Assembly (NCBI GenBank): GCA_020853075.1
Contig: JADYZS010000433.1
Coordinates: forward strand, 1 to 5,580
Length of the DNA stretch: 5,580 bases
Direction of reading: 5' to 3'
Source: Anaerolineae bacterium
GTDB lineage: Bacteria; Chloroflexota; Anaerolineae; JADYZS01
Position 1 is the stretch's first letter, and each line of letters opens with the position of its first letter. The position numbers and the translations under genes are program-made. Of this stretch, positions 5,465 to 5,580 are shown piece after piece. Below the pieces are notes generated by a model. That model was given only the letters and a program-made list of their open reading frames with translations. It did not search any database and was not told the origin of the DNA.

Positions 5465-5580
5465 ATGCGGGTCCTGGTTGTGGACGACGACCCCCCTAGC
5501 GTCAAGATGACGTCCTTCCTCTTGCAGGAAGAGGGATATACGGTCTTGACGGCAACCAACGGCCAGGAGGCATTGCGCAA
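5465..5580 (+). CDS. Two-component response regulator, N-terminus of receiver domain
   Basis: The first 38 residues of a CheY-like receiver domain. MRVLVVDDDP is the typical first beta-strand, with the acidic pocket residues at D8 and D9 that bind Mg2+ for phosphorylation. The helix SFLLQEEGYTV and then TATNGQEAL are also standard for the fold. The phosphoacceptor aspartate (expected near residue 52) and any output domain lie beyond the right edge, so the class is unknown. I start at ATG 5465 because receiver domains begin here and because TATAAT and a strong hairpin lie just upstream. GGGAGGAG is 12 bases away, slightly far. An in-frame ATG at 5318 with AGGAGG (5307-5312) five bases before it would add 49 residues without a recognisable domain. 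Confidence 0.9.
   Translation, partial: MRVLVVDDDPPSVKMTSFLLQEEGYTVLTATNGQEALR

Noticed and set aside
5287..5580. Minus-strand open frame of 97 codons at the right edge
   Set aside because: It is antisense to the response regulator and its promoter region, with no recognisable domain.

Overview
The window looks like part of a moderately GC-rich bacterial chromosome. Promoters are E. coli-like (-10 TATAAT, 17-base spacers) and ribosome binding sites are strong (AGGAGG, GAGGAG). The general style would fit Chloroflexota (Anaerolineae-like), but nothing here fixes the taxon and I hold that loosely. I see no tRNA, rRNA, CRISPR array, integrase or insertion sequence.

Layout. Positions 1-2279 (minus) hold the first 759 codons of a glycoside hydrolase family 38 alpha-mannosidase, cut by the left edge. 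Positions 2319-4395 (minus) hold a compact two-gene restriction-modification operon: an amino-type DNA methyltransferase followed by a PD-(D/E)XK restriction endonuclease that resembles the TdeIII/MjaII (GGNCC) family. A clear promoter (TTGTCT-17-TATAAT, 4485-4513) drives it, with a perfect 8-bp inverted repeat just downstream of the predicted transcription start. A textbook intrinsic terminator (4538-4569) separates the operon from an upstream 170-residue multi-spanning membrane protein (4594-5106, minus). A 358-bp divergent intergenic region (5107-5464), rich in inverted repeats, leads to a two-component response regulator on the plus strand (from 5465), cut by the right edge after 38 codons.

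How the genes work together. The methyltransferase stop codon TGA lies inside the endonuclease ribosome binding site, so endonuclease translation probably depends on ribosomes finishing the methyltransferase. The methyltransferase also carries a run of nine G residues near its 3' end. Loss or gain of a single G brings an early stop within a few codons, so slippage would truncate the methylase and, through the coupling, should lower the nuclease too. This makes a plausible phase-variable, fail-safe restriction-modification switch and is the most interesting hypothesis in the window. The restriction-modification genes look lower in GC than the mannosidase, as expected of a horizontally acquired cassette. 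The mannosidase starts only 39 bases after the endonuclease stop with no visible terminator between them, so read-through is likely. The membrane protein and the response regulator are divergent and may share regulatory sites.
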